NCBI RefSeq assembly: GCF_042432825.1
Contig: NZ_JBHLWN010000120.1
Location: 1 to 48,944 of the forward strand
Direction of reading: 5' to 3'
Origin: Gordoniibacillus chartarius
Lineage (GTDB): Bacteria > Bacillota > Bacilli > Paenibacillales > NBRC-103111
Length of the DNA stretch: 48,944 nucleotides
Shown here piece by piece: positions 1-8,480 of this stretch. The notes beneath the pieces were generated by a model. The model ran no database searches, had not been told where the DNA came from, and was given only the letters and a program-made list of their open reading frames with translations. Every line of letters starts with the position of its first letter. Position 1 is the stretch's first letter. The position numbers and the translations under genes were made by a program.

Positions 1-3
1 AAA

Positions 4-54
4 CTCCCCTTGGTAGACAGGTTTTATTATTTCACCTGTCTACCTAATGGGGAG
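4..54. repeat. Long interrupted inverted repeat (hairpin) downstream of spoIIQ
   Basis: Inner arms GGTAGACAGGT (12-22) and ACCTGTCTACC (34-44) pair perfectly over 11 bp around an 11-nt AT-rich loop. Outer arms CTCCCC (4-9) and GGGGAG (49-54) extend the stem across a small internal loop. Read on the minus strand it lies 63 bp after the spoIIQ stop and ends in TTT at the window edge, so it may be a rho-independent terminator whose T-run is cut off. It could also be a small palindromic repeat. No gene is seen in 1-116. Confidence 0.6.
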
Positions 55-116
55 CATATCATCAAGGGGGGTGGCGGGAGCTCGGCGTCCCGGGGGGCGG
101 GCCGCTCGGCAATGGA

Positions 117-839
117 TTACTTATCGTTCAGGAATTGTTGCGGGTTGACGGAGTTGCCGTCTTGGCGAACTTCGAAGTGGAGATGGACACCTTCGTCCTT
201 TTCCAGTTCGTTGCGGCCGGCTTTGGCGATAACATCGCCCTTCTTCACATCGGCGCCCTTCGTCACTTTCACATCAGCCAAGCTTTGGTACACGGTAACG
301 AGCCCATTGTCGCTAGTGACTTCGACAAGGTGACCGACAACCGGGTTGTTTTCGACAGCAGTCACTTTACCGCTCAGTGCCGCTACAACGTCAAACGGCT
401 GGTTGTCTTTCGCCGTGAAATCCAATCCGGTGTGCGGCGTGAATTGCTGATTGTAATGCACGGTAGCCGCCGCTTTTACTTCATTCGTTGCGCTTGCGTC
501 ATAGAACTGCATGCCTGTCGTTACTGCATTCTTATCCTTAACGGGCCATTGCATCGTTTCGGCAGCTGCGTTGACCGGTACCGCGGTTTGTCCGCCTTTG
601 GCGCCGGTATCGTTCGAGCTCACCTCGAGTCCGCCTTTGGGCTCAGTCGCAGCACTTTTGTTGGTCGCCGCGTCCTGATAGACCCACATTAAGGTTAAGA
701 TAATTGCCGCCGCTGCCATATACACCGCAGGAAATACCCACTTCTTCGCCAGCAGCTTCTTCCATGAAGATTGACCTTGCGCTCCCGTAACCGTTTTGAG
801 AGCTTCATCCTTCTGCAAATCTTGCTTCTTGTCATTCAT
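117..839 (-). CDS. spoIIQ: SpoIIQ-type M23 peptidase-fold stage II/III sporulation protein
   Basis: A 240-residue protein with a short cytoplasmic N-terminus, one membrane segment (about residues 34-54), a low-complexity linker and a C-terminal M23 (LytM) domain (about 128-238). In known biology SpoIIQ is made in the forespore, sits in the engulfment membrane and binds SpoIIIAH of the mother cell to form the intercellular channel. The metal-site residues all look present: H136-x-x-x-D140 (HTGLD) and H219-x-H221 (HLHFEV). The B. subtilis protein lacks the first histidine, so this copy may keep peptidase activity, as in clostridia. The start is supported by GAGGTGA 8 bases upstream. It lies 77 bp after spoIID in the conserved murA-spoIID-spoIIQ order. 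No forespore promoter could be assigned with confidence. The SpoIIQ name relies on context plus the TM-linker-M23 layout. Confidence 0.85.
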   Translation of the reverse strand: MNDKKQDLQKDEALKTVTGAQGQSSWKKLLAKKWVFPAVYMAAAAIILTLMWVYQDAATNKSAATEPKGGLEVSSNDTGAKGGQTAVPVNAAAETMQWPVKDKNAVTTGMQFYDASATNEVKAAATVHYNQQFTPHTGLDFTAKDNQPFDVVAALSGKVTAVENNPVVGHLVEVTSDNGLVTVYQSLADVKVTKGADVKKGDVIAKAGRNELEKDEGVHLHFEVRQDGNSVNPQQFLNDK

Positions 840-857
840 ATGGTTATCACCTCATCA

Positions 858-873
858 ACCATTGTTGACAAGA
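858..873. repeat. 16-nt motif copy 1 (shared with 3735-3750)
   Basis: ACCATTGTTGACAAGA on the plus strand, directly upstream of the spoIIQ ribosome binding site. An identical 16-mer occurs at 3735-3750 in the leader region of murA. The core TTGTTGACAA is palindromic in its outer four bases. It could be a regulator site; no factor is assigned. Confidence 0.5.
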
Positions 874-916
874 AGAGAAGATTTATACATTTTACCAATT
901 GAAAGTTTACAGGTTT

Positions 917-1957
917 TTAAGATTTTGTTGTGAGATAGGAGGCAGCGGGCTCTATGGCAACGCCCTGATAGAAATATTTGACGATTTCTTCGGCCGATTT
1001 GCCTTCCCGGGCCATCCCGTTAGCCCCCCACTGGCTCATTCCCACCCCGTGGCCGTAGCCGGTCGTCGTCATCTCCAGCTGGTCGCCGCGCCACGTCCAG
1101 GCAAACTGGGAGGAATTCAGGCCGAGCCGCTCGCGGAACTCCTTGCCGCTGAACGTCCGTCCGCCGGCGGAAATCGACTTGACGCGCTTGCTATCGGTCC
1201 AGCTGAGCACCTTCAGCGACGTGGGCTTCCCGGAAGTCGTCGCGACCGACTTCACGCCCAGTTTGGCGATCAGCACTTTATAAGGAATCGTGACCGTTTC
1301 TTTATAGCGGGGAGACAGCTTCGCGTCCCATGGACTGGCCACGCTGCGGAGATAAGGGATATCGTCTCCCCAGTAATCCGCGGCATTTTCCGTAAACCCG
1401 TTGCTCGTCGAGAAAAATGTCGCTTGAATCGGTTTTCCGCCATACGTCAAAATTAGATCGTTCGTCTCCCGTACGGCACGGTTCAGCTTGTCCCAGCCGG
1501 CCGCAGCCTCCGGCGACGCCGCATCGGCGCGCTTACGCAGCTCCTCCTCGCTCAGATACGCCTGGTGGGTGATCGTATCGGTGACCCAAGCGTCGTTCAC
1601 GGGAACGTTGCTGAAGTCTCGCTCCAGAATACGCCGCACGATATAAGTGCGAGCGGCGATCGCCTGCGCCTTCATCGCTTCCAGCTCGAAATCCGCCGGC
1701 ATCTCGGCGGCGACGACGCCGCGCACATAGTCTTCCAGCGGGACCGTCTCGATAGTTTGCGTTTTGCTGAGATAAACCGGTATTAACAGGTGCTTGCCCC
1801 CGCCATCTGGATTCGACACATTCGCGCTAGGGGCGATGGTTAACTGCGAAGCGTCGCCGCGCCTCACAAGGAATCCGGGAATCAATACGGCCAGAAAGCT
1901 CAATACCGCCAGCCATGCGGAAGCCCAGCCCAGCAGTTGCTTGTGCGTCATATTCAT
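917..1957 (-). CDS. spoIID: Stage II sporulation protein D (SpoIID), lytic transglycosylase
   Basis: A 346-residue protein, close to the 343 residues of B. subtilis SpoIID, a membrane-anchored lytic transglycosylase that with SpoIIM and SpoIIP removes septal peptidoglycan and drives engulfment. An N-terminal membrane anchor covers about residues 10-29. The family core follows: LEDYVRGVVAAEMP around the presumed catalytic E85, then ALKAQ-like AMKAQAIAARTY, and a C-terminal GHGVGMSQWGANGMA block typical of SpoIID/LytB. The open frame extends upstream to 2344, but the start at 1957 has GGAGG 7 bases before it and puts the anchor at the N-terminus, so the longer form is rejected. It follows murA, with a terminator between them, and precedes spoIIQ. 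A sigma-E promoter is expected from family knowledge, but none could be picked out reliably. Confidence 0.93.
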   Translation of the reverse strand: MNMTHKQLLGWASAWLAVLSFLAVLIPGFLVRRGDASQLTIAPSANVSNPDGGGKHLLIPVYLSKTQTIETVPLEDYVRGVVAAEMPADFELEAMKAQAIAARTYIVRRILERDFSNVPVNDAWVTDTITHQAYLSEEELRKRADAASPEAAAGWDKLNRAVRETNDLILTYGGKPIQATFFSTSNGFTENAADYWGDDIPYLRSVASPWDAKLSPRYKETVTIPYKVLIAKLGVKSVATTSGKPTSLKVLSWTDSKRVKSISAGGRTFSGKEFRERLGLNSSQFAWTWRGDQLEMTTTGYGHGVGMSQWGANGMAREGKSAEEIVKYFYQGVAIEPAASYLTTKS

Positions 1958-2170
1958 GTACGTTCCTCCATATGCGGCGATGTCGTAGCGGCGTCTCTTA
2001 GATCGGCCCGTAGATAGTACCAGCATATGAGGAATTTTAGTAGGGTAGAACCCGGCACTCTCTCTGCGAGAAAATATCTCATAACGAACAAGGCTGCTAG
2101 CTGGAGGGGCTTCCACTTCCGCTAGAGCATTCACTCCTTGCAAAATGGTAGACGCAGCCGGCTGCCGGCC

Positions 2171-2207
2171 AAAGCAAAAAGCCAACCTCCCGCAAAAGGA
2201 AGTTGGC
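2171..2207 (-). terminator. Rho-independent terminator after murA
   Basis: On the minus strand GCCAACTTCC and GGAGGTTGGC form a 10-bp stem (one G-U pair) around a 7-nt loop, followed by TTTTTGCTTT. It starts 10 bp after the murA stop and separates murA from spoIID. Confidence 0.88.
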
Positions 2208-2216
2208 TTCTGTAGG

Positions 2217-3545
2217 TTATGCCCAAGTGGGTTGTACCGCGAAAATCGGCAAATCCGGCTCGACCGACGTCTCGGGAATCGGCTCCGGCTCCACACGGGA
2301 AATATCCGCACCGACCGAACGCAGCCGCTCCGCCAGCTCGACATAGCCCCGGTCGATATGGTGTACCCCGCTGATCTCGGTGTCGCCTTCCGCGGCTAGC
2401 GCCGCGAGCACCAGTGCAGCTCCCGCGCGAAGGTCCGTAGCGCACACTTTCGCGCCCTTCAGCTTCGTATTGCCGCTGACGACCGCCGTGCGCCCGTCGA
2501 CCTTGATTTGCCCGTTCATATTCACGAATTGTTCCACATGCATGAACCGGTTCTCGAAAATCGTCTCCGTCACGATGCCCGTTCCGTCCGCGACCATCAT
2601 GAGCGCCATAAACTGCGACTGCATATCGGTTGGAAAGCCCGGGTACGGCAGCGTCTTTACGTCGACCGACTTCAGCGCCTTGCCCGCGCGCACGCGCAGT
2701 CCGTTCTCATCCTCATCGACCGTAACGCCCATCTCCTGCAGCTTCGAGATGACCGGCGCCAGATGATCTCCGATTGCGCCTTCGATATACAGATCTCCGC
2801 CCGTAATCGCCGCGGCGATCATATACGTACCGGCTTCAATCCGGTCCGGTATGACGGTATGTACGGCGCCTCGCAAACGCTCGACCCCTTCAATGCGGAT
2901 AATTCCCGTACCCGCTCCGCGAATGACGGCGCCCATCGCATTGAGATAATTCGCCAGGTCAACAATTTCCGGCTCCTTCGCCGCATTCTCGATGATCGTC
3001 GTGCCTTCAGCCAGCGTCGCGGCCATCATGATATTCTCGGTCGCGCCGACAGAAGCGACGTCCAAATAAATTTTCGCGCCGTGGAGCCGCTTGCCCCGAA
3101 CTCTTGCCTCGATATAGCCTTGGCCGAGCTCAATATCCGCGCCCATCGCTTCGAAGCCCTTCAGATGCTGGTCAATCGGCCTCGTTCCGATCGCACAGCC
3201 GCCGGGAAGCGAAATACGGGCATGACCGAGCCGCGCAAGCAGCGGTCCCATGACGAGGAAAGACGCCCGCATTTTGCGCACCAGTTCGTAGGAGGCTTCA
3301 CAAGTATCAATTCGCTGCGCCCGAACCCGAATCGTTTCGTTCTTGTAATCGATCTGAATGCCGAGGCTCTGCAGCACTTTATTAATGACAATTACATCGT
3401 CAAGAGGGGGCGCATCGTGAATGACGCTTTCTCCCTCTTCCCCCAAAATAGAAGCAGCGATAATCGGCAGCACCGCATTTTTCGCGCCGCTTACTTTAAC
3501 GCGCCCCGATAATTTTCGGCCACCGCGGACGATAATTTTGCTCAT
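2217..3545 (-). CDS. murA: UDP-N-acetylglucosamine 1-carboxyvinyltransferase MurA
   Basis: Transfers enolpyruvate from PEP to UDP-GlcNAc, the first committed step of peptidoglycan synthesis, in the cytoplasm. The 442-residue protein starts MSKIIVRGG, carries K22-N23 of the active site (SGAKNAVLP) and the PEP-binding cysteine loop LPGGCAIGTRP with C117, the fosfomycin target. The C-terminus runs about 20 residues past the usual MurA end and is rich in Pro and Glu (EPEPIPETSVEP). Two adjacent ATG codons exist (3548 and 3545). The second is preferred because GGAGG lies 7 bases from it and only 4 from the first. The position next to spoIID and spoIIQ matches MurAA of Bacillus. A 230-bp leader separates it from the upstream membrane gene. 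Confidence 0.96.
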   Translation of the reverse strand: MSKIIVRGGRKLSGRVKVSGAKNAVLPIIAASILGEEGESVIHDAPPLDDVIVINKVLQSLGIQIDYKNETIRVRAQRIDTCEASYELVRKMRASFLVMGPLLARLGHARISLPGGCAIGTRPIDQHLKGFEAMGADIELGQGYIEARVRGKRLHGAKIYLDVASVGATENIMMAATLAEGTTIIENAAKEPEIVDLANYLNAMGAVIRGAGTGIIRIEGVERLRGAVHTVIPDRIEAGTYMIAAAITGGDLYIEGAIGDHLAPVISKLQEMGVTVDEDENGLRVRAGKALKSVDVKTLPYPGFPTDMQSQFMALMMVADGTGIVTETIFENRFMHVEQFVNMNGQIKVDGRTAVVSGNTKLKGAKVCATDLRAGAALVLAALAAEGDTEISGVHHIDRGYVELAERLRSVGADISRVEPEPIPETSVEPDLPIFAVQPTWA

Positions 3546-3734
3546 CATGGTCCCTCCGCGTATTGATATTCTCCGACTTGCCGATGACGCGGCAGCCCCG
3601 CTCCCTAGTGTAGCATCGAGCCGTTCCGCCGCTCAACTGTGATATTTTACCATGCTTCCGCAAGGCGACTCCCCTACTTTTCAGCCATGGTACATATCGT
3701 TCGGAGACGGTCGCTATTTTCGTACGGTTGTACT

Positions 3735-3750
3735 ACCATTGTTGACAAGA
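3735..3750. repeat. 16-nt motif copy 2 (shared with 858-873)
   Basis: Exact copy of ACCATTGTTGACAAGA, here about 190 bp upstream of the murA start in its intergenic leader (3549-3775). On the minus strand it contains TTGTCA, a possible -35-like hexamer, but no good -10 follows at 17 bp. Confidence 0.5.
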
Positions 3751-3775
3751 TTAGGACGGGTTATTCGATCAGGGC

Positions 3776-4030
3776 TCAAAACATACGTTGAAGGCCTAGC
3801 GAAACTTCTAGATAATCCAGGAAAAACCTTGCGAGCTGATACCCTAGCGCGATCGATAAAAAAATCTGCAGCAGCTTCGCCTGCGGACTCTTCGGGCGGC
3901 GCAGCAGCACATCGAAACGGAATTCCTGCAAACACCACCACGATAGCCCTATGAACAGCAAGTAAATCGTAATGCTGATAAGCCCCATATAAGGCGCAGC
4001 CGCCGGAAGGCCCGGATCCGCTACGTTCAT
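3776..4030 (-). CDS. DUF1146 family small membrane protein (YwzB-like)
   Basis: An 84-residue protein with two predicted membrane helices (about 12-33 and 51-70) joined by a basic, tryptophan-containing loop (SWWCLQEFRFDVLLRRPKS). This is the DUF1146/YwzB layout, and ywzB sits in the same place in B. subtilis, between atpC and murAA. Function is unknown. AGGAGG overlapping the stop of the upstream protease lies 12 bases from the ATG, and a GGAAG lies closer. The 16-bp gap to the protease gene suggests one transcript. The identity rests on sequence pattern plus synteny. Confidence 0.82.
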   Translation of the reverse strand: MNVADPGLPAAAPYMGLISITIYLLFIGLSWWCLQEFRFDVLLRRPKSPQAKLLQIFLSIALGYQLARFFLDYLEVSLGLQRMF

Positions 4031-4046
4031 CGTTCTTCCGAGCCTC

Positions 4047-6686
4047 CTAGCGATTCAGAATTTTCTCGAGAATAGTCAGGAATTCCGCCCGCGACGCCTG
4101 CCGCTCCGGCCCGAACGTACCGTCCGGGAAGCCGGTCAGCCAGCCGTCCGCTTTCAGCTGCTTGAGAATCCCCGCCCCCCAATAATTCTCACCGACGTCG
4201 GTGAAGGGAGGTCCGCCCCGCCGTTTGCCCGCCAGGTTCAAGCTCTTGGCGAACATAGACGCCATCTCCATACGCGTAATCGGAAGGTCCGGCCGGAAGC
4301 TGGCGTCGGCATAACCGTCGACAATGCCCGCCTGCGCCGCCTTCGCGATGTAAGGATAGGCCCAATACGAAACCGGTACGTCGGTAAAATGCAAAGGATC
4401 TTCCTTCGACCACCGAAACGCGCGGGTCAAGACAGCGGCGGCTTCGGCGCGCGTAATCGCCCCGTCGGGACGGAACGAATAGTGGCCGTAACCTTCGATG
4501 ATATGCTGTTCGCTAAGCCGGCTTATCGTCGCTTGCGCCCAGTGATTCGCAATATCTGTATAGCCGGAAATGAGCGGCTTCAGCCCCGCTTCAAACCGAT
4601 AGGGCCGATTCGTGAAAGAATAATCCGTTGAAAGCTTAATATAATAGGTGCCGCTTGTCAAATATTGCTCGATCTGGAGAACACCGTCGTTTCCTTGAGC
4701 TTCCGTACGGTACTCGCCGAGCGGCTTGAGCTGATAATCGGCCAGCGTCAGCGTAACCGTCCGGTCGGCCGGAACCCCCGTCAACGTGAATGCCGCCAAG
4801 CTGTCCCCCGGCACGCCCAGCTGGAACCAGTCGGTATCGGCAGCCGTTTCGAACGTACCGATCGCCGCTGTGCCGGGATCGATGGCGGAAGCTTGGTACG
4901 GCTTATCGTTCGGCTCGTTCGGATCGAGCCACTTCGGCGTATACGTAATCGATAGCGTGTATTCGCCTACAATCGCATTCTTGGCCCCGTTCAGATTGCT
5001 GACTTTCAAATAGTACTGGCCCGGGAATACATCCAGCGCGGTTGCTTCTTCCGCTCCGTTGCCGGCCTGATCGTACGTGACGCCCTTCTCTCCGCGCTTC
5101 TCGAGCAGGAGCACAGGATCGATGCGGGCCGTATCGGTCGAGAGCCGTATGGCCAGCCGTCCCGATTGGTCGATCTGCAGCACATACCAGTCGACGTCGT
5201 TCGCATGATCGAAGGTCCCCTTCACGACTTGGCTCTGTGCGGGCAGGGAAAAGGCCTGAAATTGCTTGTCGTTCGGTTCGTACGGGTCTTCATAGATGCG
5301 CAGCGCTGTCGTCAGCCTGTAGCTGACGGATGTTTTGAACCGGCTGTCGGCTGCCTGCAGACGAATATACGTGACGCCTGCATCCACCGGAACGGCCAAC
5401 GTTTCCCCTTGAGTGACGGAAGCGGCTTGCTTCGTTACAAGACTATTCGTGTACGTCGTTACGGCGATGGCAGCCCCCGGATCGTTCAAGTCCAATCGGA
5501 CTTGAAGCGTTCCGCTGTAAGGACTGACCAGCTTGAACCAATCGGTGTCCTGACCTCCGGCCAATTCGGCGCTGACCGCCGTATTCACCGGGATGACTTT
5601 GGCTGTATCCGCCTGATCGTTCGGTTCGAACGGGTCTTCGCGGTACGTCTGCCGCAGCGCCCGGTCGGCGCGCAGCAAGCCATAGCCTGTCAGTTCGTCC
5701 CATCCGGCTTCTTCAAGATCTTCGGCCGTTTGCTGCAGCAGGCTGCGCAGCTGGTACGGCTGCATCCACGTATATTTGGTCCATGCCAGGGCGGCGACCG
5801 CCGCCGCTTGCGGTGCCGCCATCGAAGTCCCGTTCTTGGACTCGTAACCGCCTCCCAGCGCCGTCGTATATACGTCATACGGTGCAACCAAATCAATCTC
5901 GGGCCCGACATTGGAACGGTATTCCGCCTGATTGTACGGATTGACCCCGCCAACGGCGAGTACGGTCGGATAAGCGGCGGGGTAATTGACGCTGTTCCCT
6001 TCGTTGCCTACGGCCGCTACTAACAACACGCCGCGGTCTTCGGCATAGCGGACGACTTTGGCGAGCTCCTCATTGTCCCGATTCAGCCCCAGCGATAGGA
6101 CGACGATCCGGGCCCCGTGATCGACGGCATAACGGATACCCTCGCCAAGCTTGTTCTCATCGCCGCGCCCGTCCGCTTCCAGCGCTTTGATCGGCATGAT
6201 GCGAACCGCACCCGAGGCGATCCCGGCGATGCCTTTGTCATTGTTATTGACGGCAGCGATAATCCCGGCTACATTCGTGCCGTGGCCGTTATCGTCCTGA
6301 GGCGGCAGACTCGGATTCAGCACATTGAATCCGTCGACGAGCTTGCCCTGCAAATCCGTATGCGTCAGGTCGACGCCGGTATCGACGAGCGCTACGACGA
6401 TTGGCGCCGCTGCTGCGGGCACGGTCCCGGAGGCCCATGCCTCCGGCATATGAATTTGATCCAGGTACGTCTGCTTGGATCGAAGCGGATCGTTAGGCTG
6501 TGCCGGATCGGCAGCCGATGCGGGAGCTGCAGCGACGATGGCGCTGAACGCCAGCCCCGCCAACAGCATGCCTGCACGGCGCAGCATACTGCGCCACCCG
6601 GCGGTGCGGACCGGACGCGAAGCGGGCCTATCGTCTCCGCCGCGACAGACGCTTGCACTTGTGCTCCAGATTGGAATTCGTTTCAT
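4047..6686 (-). CDS. S-layer-anchored subtilisin-like (S8) serine protease with PPC-like and SLH domains
   Basis: An 879-residue surface protease. Residues 34-59 form a signal peptide (MLRRAGMLLAGLAFSAIVAAAPASA) after a 33-residue basic extension. The S8 domain (about 70-345) has the full catalytic set: D102 in VALVDTGVD, H135 in NGHGTNVAG, N228 in AAVGNEGN and S288 in NGTSMAAP. Three segments that open with DPxEPND (351, 467 and 588) look like pre-peptidase C-terminal beta domains. Three SLH domains (about 708-752, 767-812 and 827-872), with ITRAE, ITRME and ASRAE motifs, should bind pyruvylated wall polymer and tether the enzyme to the wall. There is no obvious I9 propeptide. The ATG has AAGGGAAAG upstream; an internal ATG at residue 34 would give a cleaner signal peptide. 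Its substrate is unknown. Region 6687-6905 upstream holds no gene and no clear promoter. Confidence 0.92.
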   Translation of the reverse strand: MKRIPIWSTSASVCRGGDDRPASRPVRTAGWRSMLRRAGMLLAGLAFSAIVAAAPASAADPAQPNDPLRSKQTYLDQIHMPEAWASGTVPAAAAPIVVALVDTGVDLTHTDLQGKLVDGFNVLNPSLPPQDDNGHGTNVAGIIAAVNNNDKGIAGIASGAVRIMPIKALEADGRGDENKLGEGIRYAVDHGARIVVLSLGLNRDNEELAKVVRYAEDRGVLLVAAVGNEGNSVNYPAAYPTVLAVGGVNPYNQAEYRSNVGPEIDLVAPYDVYTTALGGGYESKNGTSMAAPQAAAVAALAWTKYTWMQPYQLRSLLQQTAEDLEEAGWDELTGYGLLRADRALRQTYREDPFEPNDQADTAKVIPVNTAVSAELAGGQDTDWFKLVSPYSGTLQVRLDLNDPGAAIAVTTYTNSLVTKQAASVTQGETLAVPVDAGVTYIRLQAADSRFKTSVSYRLTTALRIYEDPYEPNDKQFQAFSLPAQSQVVKGTFDHANDVDWYVLQIDQSGRLAIRLSTDTARIDPVLLLEKRGEKGVTYDQAGNGAEEATALDVFPGQYYLKVSNLNGAKNAIVGEYTLSITYTPKWLDPNEPNDKPYQASAIDPGTAAIGTFETAADTDWFQLGVPGDSLAAFTLTGVPADRTVTLTLADYQLKPLGEYRTEAQGNDGVLQIEQYLTSGTYYIKLSTDYSFTNRPYRFEAGLKPLISGYTDIANHWAQATISRLSEQHIIEGYGHYSFRPDGAITRAEAAAVLTRAFRWSKEDPLHFTDVPVSYWAYPYIAKAAQAGIVDGYADASFRPDLPITRMEMASMFAKSLNLAGKRRGGPPFTDVGENYWGAGILKQLKADGWLTGFPDGTFGPERQASRAEFLTILEKILNR

Positions 6687-6905
6687 ATCAGCTTTCCCTT
6701 TTCTTCAGTGAGTAGCGGCAAGCCTCTGCACTAGCTTCGAAGTCTTGCAAGTGCTTCGGGATCGTTCACAAGTTGTCTATCGATGCGATCGTCCCCCTCA
6801 CAATCTCCCCTTTTTTGCTCTGTCACCATCATTTTCATAGTGCTGCATCTCTATTGTATTCGCGTCAATGCCGCTAAAAACCTCCAAGATGAATCTGGAA
6901 AGTTG

Positions 6906-6950
6906 AAAAAAAGTCCGGCCCCCGCACACCTTGATGTACGCGAGCCGGAC
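6906..6950 (-). terminator. Rho-independent terminator of the nuo operon
   Basis: On the minus strand GTCCGGCTCGCGTAC pairs with GTGTGCGGGGGCCGGAC (G-C-rich arms with a small asymmetry), followed by seven T residues. It begins 15 bp after the nuoN stop. Confidence 0.9.
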
Positions 6951-6964
6951 CTGCTTCCCTTCGT

Positions 6965-8476
6965 TTACATGACGAACATATCCTTCGCCAGGCTGAAAAT
7001 GCGATCCACCGCGCTGAGCAGCCCTTGCGGATAAGCGCCGAGCGCGACTCCCGCGAGAGCGCACACCCAGACGGTAATGCCGAGCGGCCACGCTACTTTG
7101 ACTTCATCGGATTCGTAATCGCTGCGCATGAACATTTGGCGAATCCAGCCGAAGTAATAGTAGAACGAGATCACGCTGGTCACGATCATGACGGCCCCAA
7201 GCCAGTACAGCTGCGTCTGCATCGCGCCGAGAATAATGAACAGCTTGCCGAAGAAGCCGGCCGTTACCGGAATACCGGCAAGCGACAAGACGATCAGTAC
7301 GGCGGCTACCGCCGTAAGCGGAGCGCGGTAATACAGCCCGGCAAAGCCTTTCAGCTCCTCCGTGCCCGAGCTGCGCTCGACGATCATCAGCAGCGCGAAC
7401 GCGCCGATGTTCATGAACAGGTAGGCGATCAGGTAATACAGGAACTCCGAATAGTTCGCATAATGCGTAAGCGAGAAGTGCGCGGCAATCGGCACGAGCA
7501 GATAGCCGGCATTCGCGATGCCCGACAGCGCCAGCAGCCGCTTCACGTTCGTCTGCCGCAGCGCCATCGTATTGCCTACGACCATTGCTATCGCCGCCAT
7601 GACCGACAGCGACAGCAGCGCGTCCTTCTGCAGCTCGGAGTTCATCAGGGTGAAGGCGCCGAACACCCAGTACATCGTGCGGAACAGGATCGCGAAGCCC
7701 GCACCCTTGGATACGACGGCCAGGAAAGCGGCCACCGGCGTCGGGGCACCCTGATACACATCCGGCGCCCAAGCGTGGAACGGGGCGGCGGCGATTTTGA
7801 AGCCAAACCCGGCGAGCAGCAGGAAGAACGCGATGTAGATAAGCGCCGGCGCCGACTCTATCGAACCGGCAATGGCTTGATTGATTTCGAGCAGGTTCGT
7901 AGAACCCGAAATGCCGTACAGGAACGACATGCCGTACAGAATGACGGCGGACGAGATGGAGCCCAGCACCAAATATTTGAAGGCGCCCTCGCTCGCATTC
8001 ATGCTCCGCTTGCGCATCGCAACCAGAATATAAGATGTAATGCTAAGAAGCTCCAACCCGGCGTACAAAGTGACCAGGTCACCCGAAGATGCCATGATCA
8101 TCGCCCCGAGCGCCGCCGGAAGGAAGAAGTAATAATACTCGCCGACATGCTGGATGCCTTCCCGCTCCGTGCTGCCGAGGCTCATGAACAAGATCAGCCC
8201 GGTGCCGCCGAGAATGACCAGCTTCAGCAAGCTTCCGAAATCGTCAATGCGATAGCTTTGCCCCAGCAGCGCGATAGGCTCGGCCGGATTAAGCGCCAGC
8301 GCCGTGAACACGAACGCGACGACGACGCCGGCGAGAGACAGCCAGGCGGCGAATTGCCGGCTGACCGTACGCGGAAGCGCCAGATCGAGCAGCGCCGCCA
8401 CGATGGCCGTTATGACCAGCGTCAGCTCGGGAGCCAAGTACCCCAGATCGGACAGTTGCAAACGTATAGCTTCCAT
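6965..8476 (-). CDS. nuoN: NADH-quinone oxidoreductase subunit N (antiporter-like)
   Basis: A 503-residue polytopic protein of the NuoL/M/N (Mrp antiporter-like) family, one of three proton-translocating subunits in the membrane arm of complex I. The pattern is of about 14 helices, with the family segments SGDLVTLYAGLELLSITSYILVA, FKIAAAPFHAWAPDVYQGAPTP and KRLLALSGIANAGYLL, which hold the buried Glu, Lys and His residues used for proton transfer. It is the last gene of the operon. The start has AGGAGG that overlaps the nuoM stop; only 4 bp separate the two genes, so translational coupling is likely. Confidence 0.96.
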   Translation of the reverse strand: MEAIRLQLSDLGYLAPELTLVITAIVAALLDLALPRTVSRQFAAWLSLAGVVVAFVFTALALNPAEPIALLGQSYRIDDFGSLLKLVILGGTGLILFMSLGSTEREGIQHVGEYYYFFLPAALGAMIMASSGDLVTLYAGLELLSITSYILVAMRKRSMNASEGAFKYLVLGSISSAVILYGMSFLYGISGSTNLLEINQAIAGSIESAPALIYIAFFLLLAGFGFKIAAAPFHAWAPDVYQGAPTPVAAFLAVVSKGAGFAILFRTMYWVFGAFTLMNSELQKDALLSLSVMAAIAMVVGNTMALRQTNVKRLLALSGIANAGYLLVPIAAHFSLTHYANYSEFLYYLIAYLFMNIGAFALLMIVERSSGTEELKGFAGLYYRAPLTAVAAVLIVLSLAGIPVTAGFFGKLFIILGAMQTQLYWLGAVMIVTSVISFYYYFGWIRQMFMRSDYESDEVKVAWPLGITVWVCALAGVALGAYPQGLLSAVDRIFSLAKDMFVM

Positions 8477-8480
8477 GGCT

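Noticed and set aside
861..896. Plus-strand sigma-A promoter starting at TTGACA (865)
   Set aside because: Spacing to a possible -10 is 13-15 bp and no plus-strand gene follows; the sequence is part of a repeated 16-mer.
917..2344. SpoIID starting at 2344 (475 residues)
   Set aside because: The extra 129 residues include the murA terminator region and an Arg-rich, non-conserved product; a strong Shine-Dalgarno supports 1957.
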